NCBI GenBank assembly: GCA_963082975.1 | Contig: OY720344.1 | Location: forward strand, 64,136,546 to 64,200,545 | DNA from: Labia minor | Lineage: Eukaryota; Arthropoda; Insecta; Dermaptera; Spongiphoridae | Direction: 5' to 3' | DNA: 64,000 nucleotides | Shown here: positions 43,100 to 57,440 of the stretch, piece after piece | How positions within the stretch are numbered: position 1 is the stretch's first letter | How the letters are laid out: each line of letters starts with the position of its first letter | The notes under the pieces: generated by a model | What the model was told of the DNA's origin: nothing | Seen by the model: only the letters and a program-made list of their open reading frames with translations | The model's database searches: none | Program-made: the position numbers and the translations under genes

Positions 43100-46000
43100 G
43101 TTTAGAAAATATTCAGTTCAGCATTGTCGCTATTTGTTTCAGGCATATAGTTGGTTGCAAATCAATTCTATTTCTTCATACATCAATAATCTATTTATTT
43201 ATTATATTCATTTATTTATAATACAATGAATCGTTATCCAAAAAGCCAATCTTTATGCAAATTTTTATATTTTATATACTTTATATCTTATATTTATGAT
43301 GTAAAATTTTGAATTTTTATTATCTTCCAATTCCTAAAACAATTTTCAGAAATGGATTACAAACCATAAATTCTATCGTGTGAAAATGTTAATATTAAAG
43401 ATAAACATTTCACTTTTTCAATAAAATTGGTCATTTAAAAATTTCCATTTACCCCTATGATTTTATCAAAGAAAGGTATTAAAGATTTATCTTTCGTTAT
43501 TTAAATATTTCTCTGTTTTCAATTTTATGTTATTCATTTTATTTTAATTTTAATTAAACTCTCTTAAGTGTGGGCGTTAACAGCTATTTTTTTAAAATAG
43601 CACATAAAATTATTGTCACATACGAATAACTAATCATCAAATGTTTAAATTTTAATTAAAATTATTTAATTTATAAATGGAAACAAATAAAAGAGATAAA
43701 TAATTTTTAATAATACATATTTTTCTTTTTTTTATCTTATTTAATTAAATAAAATTTATATAAATTGGATTATTTAATTAATTATAAATTTTTGTAACAT
43801 AAGATCTACATTTTTTTTATTTAAAATAATTGTAAAGTTTTTTTTTACAATTATAATTATATTTATTTTGTTGTTATCATCCAATTTTTTTTTTTTACTT
43901 TTATAAAGTAACTTAGATAATTAACTATCAAGGCACGTTTCTTAAAGATTGAAGACTTTGAATCATATCCTGATAGCTTATTTGTTATTTCTTCAATGTG
44001 ATGCTTAACGATGTCAATTATAATCATTAAAAAAATGTATTGTCAACTTTTCATCAATATTCTTTCTATCTATCAGTGTCTTGAATAGTTTCCTTTATAT
44101 GGAAAATATATACGAGTATGTATACAATATTTAATTAAAAATTTATGTTTGTGAATATAATTGATGAAAATTCAATCTTTCCTATTTGATTTTCTTTCCG
44201 GGGTTTGTCTTTTAAGAGATTCCAAAAAGACTTTTATAAAAGTTAAAATCTGATGACATATTCTTTAACTCATTTTTTTTTCTTGAATATTTTATCCATA
44301 TAAGAGGATCTTTAAATTAATTCCAAAAGATTGTGAGTAAATATATAATACCCACTCGTTTCAAATTAAATTAATTTGATTAGTTCATTTTATATTATAA
44401 TTACTCTTTTTTAATATGAATTTTATAAATAAATTTTAAAACTAAGAAAAAATTCTTTTTAATGTTTTTTTTTATCCATGGCATTAGATTTTAAAACGTT
44501 TTTTTTCTCTCTTTTTCTTCCTCTTACACACATCAACTTTTAACTTGATTTGAAGTATAACTTGATTTTATTTTTCTTTTCCTATCTATAACTAAATGCT
44601 AAAATATTCTACCTTAAAGACAAAAAAAAAAAAAAAAAAAAAACGATAGAAGTAATTGAACTTGTTGAATTTTTTTTTAAATATTCAATCTTAAAAAAAA
44701 TTATTAAATTTAAGAATGAATATAGGGAAGGAAAAAGTAACATCTAAAATTATTGGAAAGTTATTGTAAATAACGTTTTTCAATACTAATATAAAAGATA
44801 TACATATTTTTATATTTAAAAGTTATTATAAAAATTTTATAAGTCCCGTATAGAATAAATGGAAATATATTTTGGAGAGATATAATATGATATAATAAGG
44901 AAATATAAGGATATAATTGAATCCATATTAATGAAAAAACATAAAAAAACAAAACAAAGAAAATGTAATAAATGGAGAAATTTTAAATAAATATAATGTT
45001 TTAAATTATTAATTAAAATAATGAAATATTTAATTTAAAACTAAGTGATATCACATTTTTTAAACTTAATGAAGCTAATGACACAATTTCTGTGTGGCAC
45101 TGGTTCTTCCAGGTTGCAAAGTTCATAGAGGTCAAAAAAGTTCCAAGCCTTCTGAATTAATAATTTAGGAATTAACGTGATAGAAGAATGGATTTCAAAA
45201 TTTATAAATGAAAGAGAAAATATCGCGTACTGATAGATTTTCCATATTCAATTTATTAAATTCTGGTATATTATTAAGATAAAAATGGAAGTGACAGTGG
45301 TATTCGAACAATCAAAATTTGCACTTCAAGTACGAGAATCTCGGATTTTCTCTAACAAAAACAAACCTTTTAGGTTTCATATGGATTTTTGATGTAATGA
45401 AATTGCTTTTTCTACCATGCTAATTCACCAATTACTTATTCAGAAAACTTGGAAGGCGGGGGAAAAGTTGGGACGAATTTGGAAGACGATGTAAAACTCA
45501 AATATGTAAACTGTATTAAATGATTTTGTCTATTTACACAAGGGTAATTTGAAGTAAACATGGATGGTGCAGAATATCTTTTTTTGATACACTTCAAGAT
45601 GCTTTTGCAGGAGTCTACTTGTTAAGAGTTCATCTGGAAAGAGAAAATTCACAATTTACTGAATGGTTGATTTGAAAAATTTGTGACACGCAGAGGTAGA
45701 CTTTCGGTTTTTTAAAGTGACCTCAGATCCAATTTTAGTTGAATGTACATTTCGAGAAGGTATATTGACATAAGATATAGGACTATACTTAATCTAACAG
45801 AGAACATACGTTGATTTGAACTATTAATATAGTTTTTGATAAATATTCTGCAATAGTATTTAAATTTAATATAAACCTTTTTATTTAATATTTCATTGTT
45901 TAGAAAAATTCAATATTTGTATATTATACATATTAATATTGGATTATAATTTTTTTAGATAAGTGATATTGTTTGCAATAAAACTTCTTTATTGAGGATA

Positions 46001-47342
46001 TTTTAATTCAAAATCTTAGAAATTAATGAATATATAAAGGGATACTTTTACTACTACTTATATACAGGCCGTACTAAAGATGACACTTGGTTAAACTAAT
46101 GGATCCTCTCAACTTTAATCCCTTCTTTCATGACAGGGTTTTTGGGTAATGAAAAGTAGTGGCTACTCATTTGTCATTGAAGGGAATGTCATAAACACAG
46201 CGGAAAACAACTTTTCTACAAATATTTTATGAAAAATCAGTATATTAGGAACACAAAAAAAACTCAAAAGGGGTAAGAAAAAATATATATTAATAAAATA
46301 AATAAATTCAAATTTTGTGTTTTTAAATATATATATATTTTTTTCTTCATTTACATTAATTATGAATGAGGTATCTATAATTATGCTTTCGAAAATTTAA
46401 TGACCTTGGATGGACAAGTTGAAAGACCTGATTTCAAATTATGAGGCCAAAATATATTATTATAGTATTCGTCATACTTTAACTAAACTTCTTTAAAATA
46501 CAAATATAAGAAATTTTATTGATAAGATATGAATAAAAAATATTTAATATTTAATATTTAATTATTAATTCAATTTTTTTTTAAATTCAATTTAATCAAT
46601 CTGCCATTATATTTTATCTTCATTTACTCATAAATTCAATTTTTCAATGCTAGAGTGAATTCTTTTTCTTAACATCTGTTTCTTTAAAGTGATTTTTTCT
46701 GAAATCTGTGTGTGATAAAAATTTTAAAATATGAAGTTTGACTTTAAAATAAAAAAAGAGAGAAATATCCTTCCCTATATTGAGAATTAAATAATACGAG
46801 TGCAGAAAGTTAAACTGAAAAAGAAAAGAAAAAAATACCTTTTTCCCCAAGTTTTTTTTATAATAAATTGATTGAAAGTCAGAAATGTTAACTATTAAAA
46901 AAGATATATGTTTTGAAATGTCTTAAAAATTTACTGACTATTTTTTTATAAAAAAAAGAATACTTAAATAAAATAAAAATGAAAATAAAAAAATGAAAAA
47001 AGAAAAAATAAGGAAAATTATTCTTATTACAAAATTAAATAAATATTCCAGGTTAAAAATATATAGGTACACATACATTATATTGATAAGATATTTATTT
47101 TTTTTTAGATAGGGAAGAAAAAATACAGGAAAAAAAGATGTCGATTGCATAATATCAACAGTCATCGTTTTTTATGAATAAATAAGGTAAGAAATACAAT
47201 TTAAATATAGTAAAAAATATTATAATTATATATCATTTTGCTTAACATTTACAATTCGTTTATCGTGATTATTATCTATTTTCATTTTCGAATTGTGAAC
47301 GTAAAAATTTTTACAAATTTTTCGATTAAAGGATAAAAATAA
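43100..47342. other. AT-rich intergenic DNA
   Basis: No gene recognised. The stretch 45060-45790 is somewhat less AT-biased and might be an old unique or transposon-derived segment, but no frame or terminus is visible. An A homopolymer lies at 44624-44643. Confidence 0.5.
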
Positions 47343-47640
47343 TCTATATACTTATATAAAAAAAGGTTTTTGTCTGCACATTGCTCAGCGTTTCACCTCT
47401 AGAATCCAAAAGTGACTAGAATTTTTCATGTCTGTTTGTCCGGAAAATAAGGATGTTATAGACTCAAATTGGCTGAAACGATTGCTATGAAATTACATCA
47501 CAATATTCTTATATACCTCTATAGTAACATAAGCTATAAATTTTATTAATATCTAATCAATAACCGCAGAAATTAATTTTTTAAAGTTTATATAATTCTC
47601 CGTGTTGTTCATTCAAGAGCCTGGCGTGGCTCACTGTCCC
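47343..47640 (+). mobile_element. Possible Helitron 5' end
   Basis: A|TCTATATACTTATATAAAAA followed by GGTTTTTGTCTG has the look of Helitron 5' ends in arthropods, and the next 250 bp contain element-like text (GGCTGAAACGATTGCTATG). No CTRR 3' end with a hairpin was matched. Confidence 0.3.
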
Positions 47641-48829
47641 TAGAGGAATCATTTTCACAATGCGTATATATTAATTATTATAGGAAGTTCCAAATAAAGA
47701 ATCAATATAATATTTTATTTTAAATTCTAATATTCAAATATCATTTCAATTAAATAATTTATTCTAAAAGTTCTCATTTTAATTAATTTAATAAAATATT
47801 TAGATCATATTTAACTTAATTTTTATTTATTCTTTCTATATATATGAATATTTCTTCTTTTCTATTTGAAAGTAAAAGGTTTAAAAAACAGAATATATCA
47901 TTTTTAATGTTTTATGAATACAAAAATATTTTCAAAACGTCAATTAAAATGACTAAATTATATTATTTTTGTTTTTGTTTCAATTATTAATTACAACTAT
48001 ATTTTAAGTGCAAAAATGATTTCTTGGTTATATAAAACTAAAATATGATTTTTTAGACAAATGATATAAACGAGATGTTTTAAATTTTTGTCTTTTTTAA
48101 ATAGAGTATTGTTTTTTTAAATTTGTTTTTTAAATCAAAATTATTGTATTCTATTCTAATTTTTTATTAATATGTTTCTTTTTTTATTTTTAATTTTTAA
48201 TAAATTCTCTTTTTTTGATATGATATTAATAAAAAATAATATTAAATTGTATATAAATTTAAAAATTAGAATATTTGTATCTTTTTAAATTTTAACACAT
48301 GCAACCAATCATATGCATTAAGAATGGACAATTTTGAAAATCAAATTAACAAAGTGAAAATTTTTATTTGTTTAAATTTTATTATAATGAATCAAAAAAA
48401 ATTAAATATATAGATCACATGATTAAGAGAAGCAAGAAACTAACTGTTGGATGGAGTTCGGACATGACAGAAACTGTAAGCGAAATCTTCATGTTGCGAA
48501 TAATAATTTTCACATCTAGTACCACAGAATTAGATAAGTTTCTTTTGAGGGAGGGAATTAACTATGATCTAAAAAATTAATAAATGAACTTAATAATAAA
48601 AAAACAAATAAATCAATTAAATTAAATTAATACTATTAATGAATGTATATATTGTTAATTTATCTGTAGATTTATCTATAGTTTTATACCGTTAATTTTT
48701 ATAAATTGTTTCAAGTCTCTAAATTTGCATTTTCTCCAATTTCATTATAATTAAAAATATTCAATAAAAATCAAACAATGAAAATAAAATATCAAAATGA
48801 TAAATATACAATACTTACGAACTATAGGC
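47641..48829. other. AT-rich intergenic DNA
   Basis: No gene recognised. The 70-codon frame at 48368-48580 has a few LINE-like residues (DHMIKRSKKLTVGW) but not enough to call. Confidence 0.5.
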
Positions 48830-48937
48830 GGAGGAAATATTAGGAGATATCATTGCGGGTTCAGGCCAAATCGATCAACATTAATTAAGATATTTTCATT
48901 ATGACAGATATTAGAAAAAAACCGCGAATTAATTTTT
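48830..48937 (+). pseudogene. LINE reverse transcriptase fragment (GFR...RST block)
   Basis: In one frame: YHCGFRPNRSTLIKIFSL, one stop (TGA, probably from CGA), then QILEKNREL. The Y-Q-x-G-F-R-x-x-R-S-T ... L-R-Q-I-x-E-K pattern is a conserved RT block of animal LINEs. It directly precedes a Helitron 3' end, as LINE sequence does in the Helitron at 25240-26663. Confidence 0.6.
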
Positions 48938-48948
48938 TACTACTCTTA

Positions 48949-49035
48949 ACCAAATACTATGTACCACTCGGGGGGTACAGGGGGCTGAGCCCCCGTCTAG
49001 GCGTGAAGAGCGCCGAAGGCATTCTGAGCAGCTTG
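48949..49035 (+). mobile_element. Helitron 3' end (truncated copy)
   Basis: ACCAAATACTATGTACCACT leads into a hairpin GGGGGC-tga-GCCCCC (48980-48994), then GTCTAGGCGTGAAGAGCGCC and the end GAGCAGCTTG|T. It matches the end of 61812-62269 closely. The terminal CTAG has become CTTG. Confidence 0.65.
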
Positions 49036-52000
49036 TATAAAATATAAAAATCAATTAAATTCATTTCGAGATTTATTTATTTTTTCTTAAAGGTAAATTA
49101 AATATTTTTTTTAATCAATATATAAATAATCATATTGTAAAAATCTTTTTTATTTTTCATTATTTTAAGTTAAGAAAAATGAGGTGTGGTTTTTATTTTT
49201 TATTTTATTTTTCTTTAAAGGGAATTCCCCGGAGATTTATGAATGCGTCAAATCAGTCCCAGGTGTGTTAATTGCATCCCAGTAAAATTGATTAATGAGT
49301 TCTCGGAGGACCTTCTCTACGACTTATGACATATTATTTTAATACATTCACGCAGTTTTGGTCTCATTTTTTTTTTCTTAGATCATTCAAAGATCAAACA
49401 TTTAAAAAACAAATAATTATTATAATTTTAATGTAATTAACTAATTAATTAATGTGAAAAAATAAACAAATTTACATTAAGAATTTAAGATTAAAATCAT
49501 TTTAATATTTATTTAGTATAATATTAGAAAGAGAAGGAAATATAAAAATCCTTCTAACAAATGATGTTAAGTTTTAGCTTGAATACTCTAATAATATCAA
49601 TTTCATATTAAAATATAGTATTCTTATTTGAAGGTCATATAAGAATACTTTTTCTAAGGAATAATGATTGTGTGATGACTATTTAAATAGGTATAGATCT
49701 AACAAGAACAAAATATTCTTTATTAATAATTTCCTGATAAATTAACTTAATTTTCTAAATTGAGGTTAAAATTGCAAATATTAAATGATTTATAATTTTG
49801 CTTGATTTAAGAAAAAACTGTTATTTTTTTAAGCTCATTTTACCTAGCGTTAATGATATCAAATTTGAATACAATATAATACGATTTAATAATTTAATTA
49901 GATATGTGCGTTATAATAATTACCATTTTATGAACTCAATAAAATTTACTATTTGAGACTTGTTCATAATATTTATAGTAATTTATTTAAAATATGAATG
50001 GAATTGATTTTTTATTTATCCTTTTCGTAAAAATAAATTTATTCGAATTACAAAAAAAAAAAAAAAAACTGCTCTTTGGATAAAATATTTTCCAAAAGAT
50101 AAAATATATTTAATTCGTCACTTGTATTTTGAATCCTAATTTCATAAGAATTATGTTATAAATAATATACATATACATTTACCAAAAAATCGACTAACTA
50201 ACCTCAAAAATTAACATAATTAAGTCTGGGGGGGGGACGGGGACTTAAAAGTTTATTTTTCTCTTTCTTTTACTACTTTTAAGATAAAATAAAATATTTT
50301 CTCTTATTGTATTCGCATCAGACTATCAACCGTGTATATAATATTAAATCGATTAAATTTTATCCTTCATATATTATATTGTGAATATAATTTCATTCTT
50401 TTATTTTCTTATTTTTGAAGTCACTTCATTCAACCAATAAATTCTTTCATATCCTAATTTTGTTTAAAATAATATTTTTTTATTTCCATTTTTCAATCAA
50501 CCATTAAATATCATGATAAAGAATTATCTAAAAAAAATGAATAAAAGATAATTGCTTTAATCATTTTTAAAACGAAATACAATAATTATTTAATATATAA
50601 ATAATAAATTTTCATAACCTAAGCATTTCATAAGGTTCTGAATATGATTTTTGTTTGATCCCCTCCCCCATCACTAGATTTAAGAAAATATTTATTTTAA
50701 AATAAAAATTATTGCTTACAGTTGATTTATCGTTGATAAATATTTTTCTTTTTCTAAACAGTTTTTATCTTATAAGATATGAATAATTGAGTATTAATAG
50801 TAACATAGAATATATCGAAAAGTAAAAAAAATGCTGTATGCAAGTAAAATCTAACATATAAAGGGAAATTTAAATGTGATTTCCTAATTTTAAATCACTG
50901 AGTGTGCACAGAGTGGGGTTTGGAATGATCTTGATTAAAAGGCAGACTCATGGCAAAAATTGAAATTAAAATGTCACTCATTAAAATCTGCACCCTCTTT
51001 TTTTAATTAACATAATTTGAATTAAAATAACAAAAAAGGACATAATGTTCTTTTGATTAGTTTTTCTTTCTCTCAATCTTTTTTACTTTCCCTCTATTTG
51101 AATTAAATCAATAAAAAATGTAAATCATTCAAAAATCAAAATTGTAACATTCATTTTACTTGGTAATAATAATAGTAATAATCAAAATAAATTTAAATTT
51201 TAACTAAAATTTAATTAAACTTGTATTATATTAATTATAAGATGTTTCCGGACTAAAATAAATTTGAATCAAGATTTAAGCAATTATATGTGTTTTAGGG
51301 TTTCGAAAATTCAAAAACTGTTTATTTTTTCTATCTGATGCAAATTTTCTTACAAATATTAGATTTTTATCTAATCTTTTTTGCATTTTTTGATTTTCAA
51401 ATCATTTCTAATCACTTTAAATTTTTTGAAAATGTATTTGAATTTATTAATGATGTATTTCATTAATTTAATTATCACTTAAATTGTACCAGGCATGCAT
51501 TAGTATCAAATAACTTTCAACCTTCTTAGAGTGTATTGAACTTTTATAAAATTTTCATTAAAAATCAATTTATGAAGTAAAGTTTTAATAAACTATATTA
51601 TTAGATAATAACAATAATTTAAAGAAAATAATTTAATTTTTTTAACATTATCATAATTAAATTAAATCAATTAATTTTATTTCCTTTTAAAATCAAAATT
51701 GAATTATATTAATATGATTGTCTTTTTATTAATTTAATAGTTGAAGTATGTGATGTAGAGTGATAAGTGATTATGAAAAAGTTTAAGATTATGATCTCTC
51801 GAATATCGATTTGTCTTTTTGATTGTCTACTCACATACCAAAATTATTATGACTATTCTAGAGCTTAAAAGAACAGTTATATCAAGATAAATGTAAATAA
51901 TGCAAGATTATTTTGCAATTTAGAACAACATAATTATTAGTAAAATTCCATTCATTATTCTTATTTAGTTTGATTTCAAGTCTTCAAAGTTTGTTTATCG

Positions 52001-52745
52001 CATTCAATATTAATTTCAATAAAACGAATAAAATTACAAATGGAATAGGAAAATCTTCTCAAGGACATTTTAAGTATGTTATGTATAAACTTTTTTAAAT
52101 TAATTTAAAAAAAATGAAATTAAACATTATTTGAATATAATTTTATTAACCGGAAGCAATATATAATTTACTTATATATAAATATACAAAATTCCAATAA
52201 ATAATAAATAAAATATTAATTTTTTTTGTATTTTTAATATTTTTTTTAATAAACAAAATAAATAAATGACAATATTTAATATGATATAAAATAAATAATA
52301 GGTATTTAAAAAAATAATTAATTAACAAAATTCTAATTATTATTATGTCATATAAATACAATACTTTTTATTTAATTTTTAATCTACTTCATCATTTTTA
52401 TGAATAAAACAGTTAATTTTATTTTTATATATAAATAAATATACAGTATATAACATAAAATAAAAATTAAAATCAGAATAATATTGTACATTAAAAGATT
52501 ACAAAAGTAATGAATCATTTCTTAAAATAGTAGATTAATTGAAATAATTTACTATATTATTGTGTTATGTAATTGCAAATTAAAAAAAAAAAAAAATAGT
52601 GAGAGTGGAAAAATATAATATTAGTATTCGATAAATGTATGAATGAGTGAACCAAGCGAAGAATACCACCTTGAACTAAATTAACGCTTTGCAAATCTGA
52701 CAAACAAACGGTATCTTTATCAAAAAGAGGGGGGCGGGGGAAACA

Positions 52746-52856
52746 ATGGATGTTCGCGAAGTGGAGAATCATCCTCAGGGTGGAGAGAAACGATCCTTGT
52801 GTGAGGCCAATGCGGCAAATTCCTTTTGCCTTGATAACAAACCATCCTCCTACTAA
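52746..52856 (+). other. Short ORF in a GC-richer island, unproven
   Basis: AAACAATGG opens 36 codons (start MDVREVENHPQGGEKRSLCE) ending in TAA. A G-rich tract (GAGGGGGGCGGGGG) lies just upstream. It could be the start of a host gene or chance. Confidence 0.2.
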
Positions 52857-53791
52857 CCAAATGAATTATCAATGAACTTCCAATCAAAAGCACCACTCGG
52901 CTGCTTTATCAATATTTTTATCGTGCCTATAAATAGATCTTAAAAAAAAAACATATACACATACAAACAAGAGAAGGAGAGAGAAAAATACATGCATTTC
53001 TCATTCACAGGAATTAAAAAAATTAATTTTTATTTAATTTCAAAAATAAATATATTAGAAGAGTGTAAAATTTTTTTAATTTCCTTATTAATATTTAACT
53101 TTCCTTAACTTGTTTTTTAAAAAATTTATTAATTTTTTTTTTAAAGTAGAAAAATGTTAAAAAAATTTAGATTAAAATTCTTAATCTGATATCACTTAAT
53201 TAATGTAATTAATTATTAAATTTTTTATTAATATTTTTATTATTTTTTTTTACTCTTTTTACCTTTATAATAATAATAATAATTTTTTTCAAAATAAATA
53301 AACATACAAGAAATTAAATTAACAATAAATAAATAAATAAATTTAAATCGTTGACTGGTTAATAATTTTTTTTGTTAATTTATATACTTATAGGTATATA
53401 TATATATATTTATATATAAAAGATTACTTAAAAAAAATTATATAAGAAATTTCTCAAAAAGATGATTAAAAATAAAAAAAAATATCATTTTTTTATTTAT
53501 TTGATTAATTTTCATTTTATATTTTTGTGATTGGGGATAGGAGATAGAGAGAAACAGATAAGGGGGAGGTTTTTTTTTAATGTGATTTTTTTAAAATTTG
53601 ACTTTTACTCACATCCATTTTTCACTCAAGTCTCTCAGTAGAAGGGCTCGTAAACAATCGCATAGATTAATTGAAAGAGAGAAAAAAATTTCACTAAAAA
53701 AATAATAAATATATTCACTTAGAACAACACACAAGTGGACTTGCTTATGTCGACGACTAGGTGAGCACTGACGAGTATAACTCTGACTCAC

Positions 53792-53858
53792 CAGCGGCTG
53801 CGAGGGGCATTTCGATGGCCGACATAGCCTCGGATCGGAAACTGACGACAACCGCCAT
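53792..53858 (-). CDS. Candidate first coding exon of a host gene
   Basis: On the minus strand AAAATGGCGG at 53858 is a good start context. 22 codons follow (MAVVVSFRSEAMSAIEMP...), and the frame meets GCCGCTG|GTGAGTCAG at 53792/53791, a near-consensus splice donor in phase 1. The exon sits in a GC-richer island in otherwise AT-rich DNA, as a promoter-proximal exon would. Reading on without splicing gives only 10 more codons. The product is unknown; the next exon would lie at lower coordinates. Confidence 0.4.
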
Positions 53859-54490
53859 TTTTAAAACACCCGCTATATTTATAAAATAATCTTTTCTCAC
53901 AATCACATAAAAAACAATCCATTTAATTTTATTTAACAATTTTAAATTAAAAACATATATTTATAATATATTTAATATTTTCCAATATATATTATTAATT
54001 TGAGTTTTATTTTAATCTAGTATTAAAAACTATATATTAAAAAATATTAAATATATTATGTATAATATATTATATATTATTAATATATTATTTTTAATAA
54101 AATGAATTAATATTTAATATATATATATATATATTAAATATTATTTTTACTTTATTTAATCAACATTTAAATTTTATTTTCAAAGAATAATTACTTGTAA
54201 TTATTGTATTCATTATATGAAATTGAAAATTCAAAAAATATTAATGATCAAATTGATATTTATAATATAATGATTATATATTAATAAAATTTACCATATT
54301 AAAGGAAATATTATTATTATTATAATATACCTCCTACTGTGAGTTTAAATTATTATAAAAATAGAAATTATCATTTACTCATCAAATATTTTAATTTGAA
54401 AAATAAATATTTTCTATCGATTTTGGTTATTTAATTACTTTCTTTGATTTTATTCTTTTTTTAAAACATAATTTTTTAAATAAAAATCTT

Positions 54491-54697
54491 TTAATTTAAA
54501 TTTGGTGCCGATTTAGATACGCGCTGCTTTATCGACCGGTACACTTGTGCCCCGATGCTGGATTTGTTCCGTTTTGGTTCTCCTGCAACGTCGGCTCTCC
54601 ATTGGGAATCCATGGAATGAGTGGGAGCCTGAGAACCCACACAGGCACAACTCCGCCCAGGAAAACTGCATACACACCCATTTACAATCAGACCCAC
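54491..54697 (-). CDS. Candidate exon or small ORF, unknown product
   Basis: The minus-strand frame ends ...EPKRNKSSIGAQVYRSIKQR then VSKSAPNLN and a stop. A possible acceptor, TGTGTATGCAG|T, lies about 30 bases into it, so the coding part may start near 54664. Composition is balanced and unlike the flanks. The basic Ser-rich end looks protein-like, but two plus-strand frames also span the island, so the strand is not certain. Confidence 0.3.
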   Translation of the reverse strand: MGLIVNGCVCSFPGRSCACVGSQAPTHSMDSQWRADVAGEPKRNKSSIGAQVYRSIKQRVSKSAPNLN

Positions 54698-55196
54698 TCT
54701 TATTTGCTCAAGATAAAAAACGAAAAAAACAAAAACAATTCATTCCCTAAGACGGTCATTCAATTCAATTTCAATTTCTTAATCAGGACAAGTGAATGAA
54801 TTCAATTCAGATAATTCCAGGGATTAGAAAATGTAAAAAAATCATTTATCATCTCTCATTGATTCACAGGAGAGGATAAAATTCTAATCAAATTCTCAAT
54901 TTTCTTTTATTAAAGTAAATTAATACTTTTCAAAGTAAAAATTAAAGATAAATGAAAAGGTTTAGGGCCAACCAAGGGCAAAGGTGAAATCAAATTGATT
55001 GATTTCAAATTATAACAAATGTTGAGAGGATAGAGTTTAATTTTAATTTAAACAAAATACTCGCCCCTCACATCCTCTCTTGGACTCGTTCCAAAGGGGA
55101 GGAAATTACTAAAGCTCCCTTAATTTATTAAATAGATATTTCCTCAAATCCATCACATAATCAGCTGTTATTATTTGTTATTTTATAATTTCCCAA

Positions 55197-55221
55197 ATAT
55201 ATATATATATATATATATATA
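55197..55221. repeat. (AT)n microsatellite
   Basis: An AT dinucleotide run. Confidence 0.9.
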
Positions 55222-57410
55222 TTTAATTTTGATTATATATCAATGTTTATATAATTTATAATTAAATTGAATAAATAATTTAGGTAATTTAAGGGGCCAT
55301 TAAACACATATTTCTCTAAAATTATCATATATATATATAATAAATATAGTTTAAACTTAAACGGATAAAATAAAATTAAAATATATTGGCCAATAATATT
55401 AGATTTAAAAAAAAAAATGTTTATCAAAACAGTTTTTTTATTATTATTATTTAAAATAGTAGTAAACTAAAAATTTAAATTACGAAAGTAAATCTTTTTT
55501 AAATTTATTATATGATATTAATTTATATAATAATATATATTTAAATTTTAAAGAATAAAAATTAATTACTATATTTAGATATTTTTATTTATTTTTTTAA
55601 TTTATTTTTCAAAAGAGAGAAAGAGAGAGAGAGATAATTTACGTAAATAATTATAAATTATTAATAAAATTTTAACAATTAATTAAAAATTAATCTTTTT
55701 ATATATGTTTAAATATGTTATCATAATATATGATTAAAATATTGTGAATAAAATTCTATTCCCCATTAGAAATTCTGAAATTGTCTAATATTGTGGCTTC
55801 GCTTCATCGACCGAGCTAACTAGCCCAGATCTTTATTTACACTTCCCCCTAATGACGCTTCCATTTTAAAACTTTTATTCCCATAATAAAATATTACTTT
55901 GAGCACATGTTGACTATTTTATTATTTTTTATTTTATCAAAATTATTTTTTATTTTCGTAATATTTATATTTCTTGCAATTTTTAATATTATCATTTTGA
56001 ATGTTTTACTTAAAAATAACACTTAAATTTATTTTAGAATAATATTCTATTAATATACTCATTTGAATTATCATAATAGAACAAATGGAAGAATAACTGG
56101 ACTTCAAATAGTGAGTTTTATTTGGTTATTAAGTGGTAATCTAATGTAAGTGTATAAATTACATTTGAAACGCCTAAAACTATGCAACTCATTCATCATT
56201 TCTTCTTTGTATGAAATCTAAATTTTCGTTATTTTAAGGATTTTCACTCAATTTATTATTCTTATTTCTGTATTAAACTAGCTACTTAGGGATGTCTTTC
56301 TATTTATTAGGTAAGGTGGAACAGGTTGTATAGACAAAAATAGTTAGGTTAGAGATGTTATCTTTAGATCGTTAGAGATGTTATCTTTAATAAATATATT
56401 TACATTTACATTTTATTCTTATTATATATATATTAATTTATTATTATTATTAATTTATATATCTATTAATATAAAATAATTGATTTTGACGATTCCAAAT
56501 AAGCCAGAAATTCAGAATTCATTTGGCTTCTTTAAATTTTTATTTTCATGAGTGAATGAAAATAAAATTCATATTTTATTTTTTGGGTAATTAAGTGATT
56601 ATCTTTGTCGCCCTCTTTTTAAATATAAAAATATCAATCATTCAAAAGAAAGTAAAAACATGTTTTTTTTTATAGTAATTTTCTGAAGTTATGGGTTTTA
56701 TCTGCAAATAATTGTATACTATTTATTTCTCTTTTACCTCCCTCTAGGAAGATGAATCGAATTCATTTAATTTATATGCCGAAAGGCTACATTTTAACTC
56801 ATCATTTTCTCTATAATTTATTTTAAACGAATATTTAAAATGAATATTTGATAAGTAAATAAAAATCATATCGTTTAATATTTTGATTTCAAAATAAAAT
56901 AGTCAAATATCTTGTGCACAACTTTTTATTTTTTCTAGTCGTGTTATCTATCTTATCTAAATATCATTTTGATCCAATATGACCTATCCTAATATGTCCT
57001 GATATTAAAAAATAATCATAGAATTTTAATTTAAAACGTTTTTTTTTCTTATTTTTTAAAAATAATTATAATACCTACTTTATAATCAATCTCTATTATC
57101 AGTTTAAACTTGATAAGATCACTCTCTCAATGCCCTCACTTTTCAACACTTCTCCTCATTCTTCCTCTATATATATATATTCAAGATCTTTATTCTCTGA
57201 TATGGTACCTAACAAAGTCATCTATAGTTCATGTTCTATATCTGCTGGTACCTTTATCACAACTCTTAATAGAACTTGTTTTTCATCATCTAATTCTTGT
57301 ATTTATTTCTATTTTCCTTTCTGGGGATGAATATTTTAAAAAGGATTTCCTTAAAAATTACTGTTATTAAATGCAAGGTTTAATAATAAAATTTTATTTT
57401 ACATTTAAAA

Positions 57411-57440
57411 CTAGCTGCTTTCGGAGCTCTTCGCACATAG
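57411..57440 (-). mobile_element. Helitron 3' terminal fragment
   Basis: On the minus strand: GCGAAGAGCTCCGAAAGCAG then CTAG|T. This is the same terminal 30 bases as in the other Helitron ends here; nothing upstream matches. Confidence 0.5.

Larger units (their letters stand above)
49036..57410. other. AT-rich intergenic DNA with candidate exons near 52.7, 53.8 and 54.6 kb
   Basis: No transposon ends recognised here. There is an A run at 50051-50067 and an (AT)n run at 55197-55221. GC-richer islands stand out at 52640-52860, 53620-53880, 54500-54680 and 55790-55870. Confidence 0.5.

Noticed and set aside
45060..45790. Less AT-biased segment that might hold a gene
   Set aside because: Stops occur in all frames at short intervals, and no splice-bounded open segment or element end was found.
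57110..57370. Two overlapping ORFs (66 and 86 codons) with Ser/Leu-rich text
   Set aside because: No RT or other motif could be recognised. They cross an AT microsatellite and shift frames without support.
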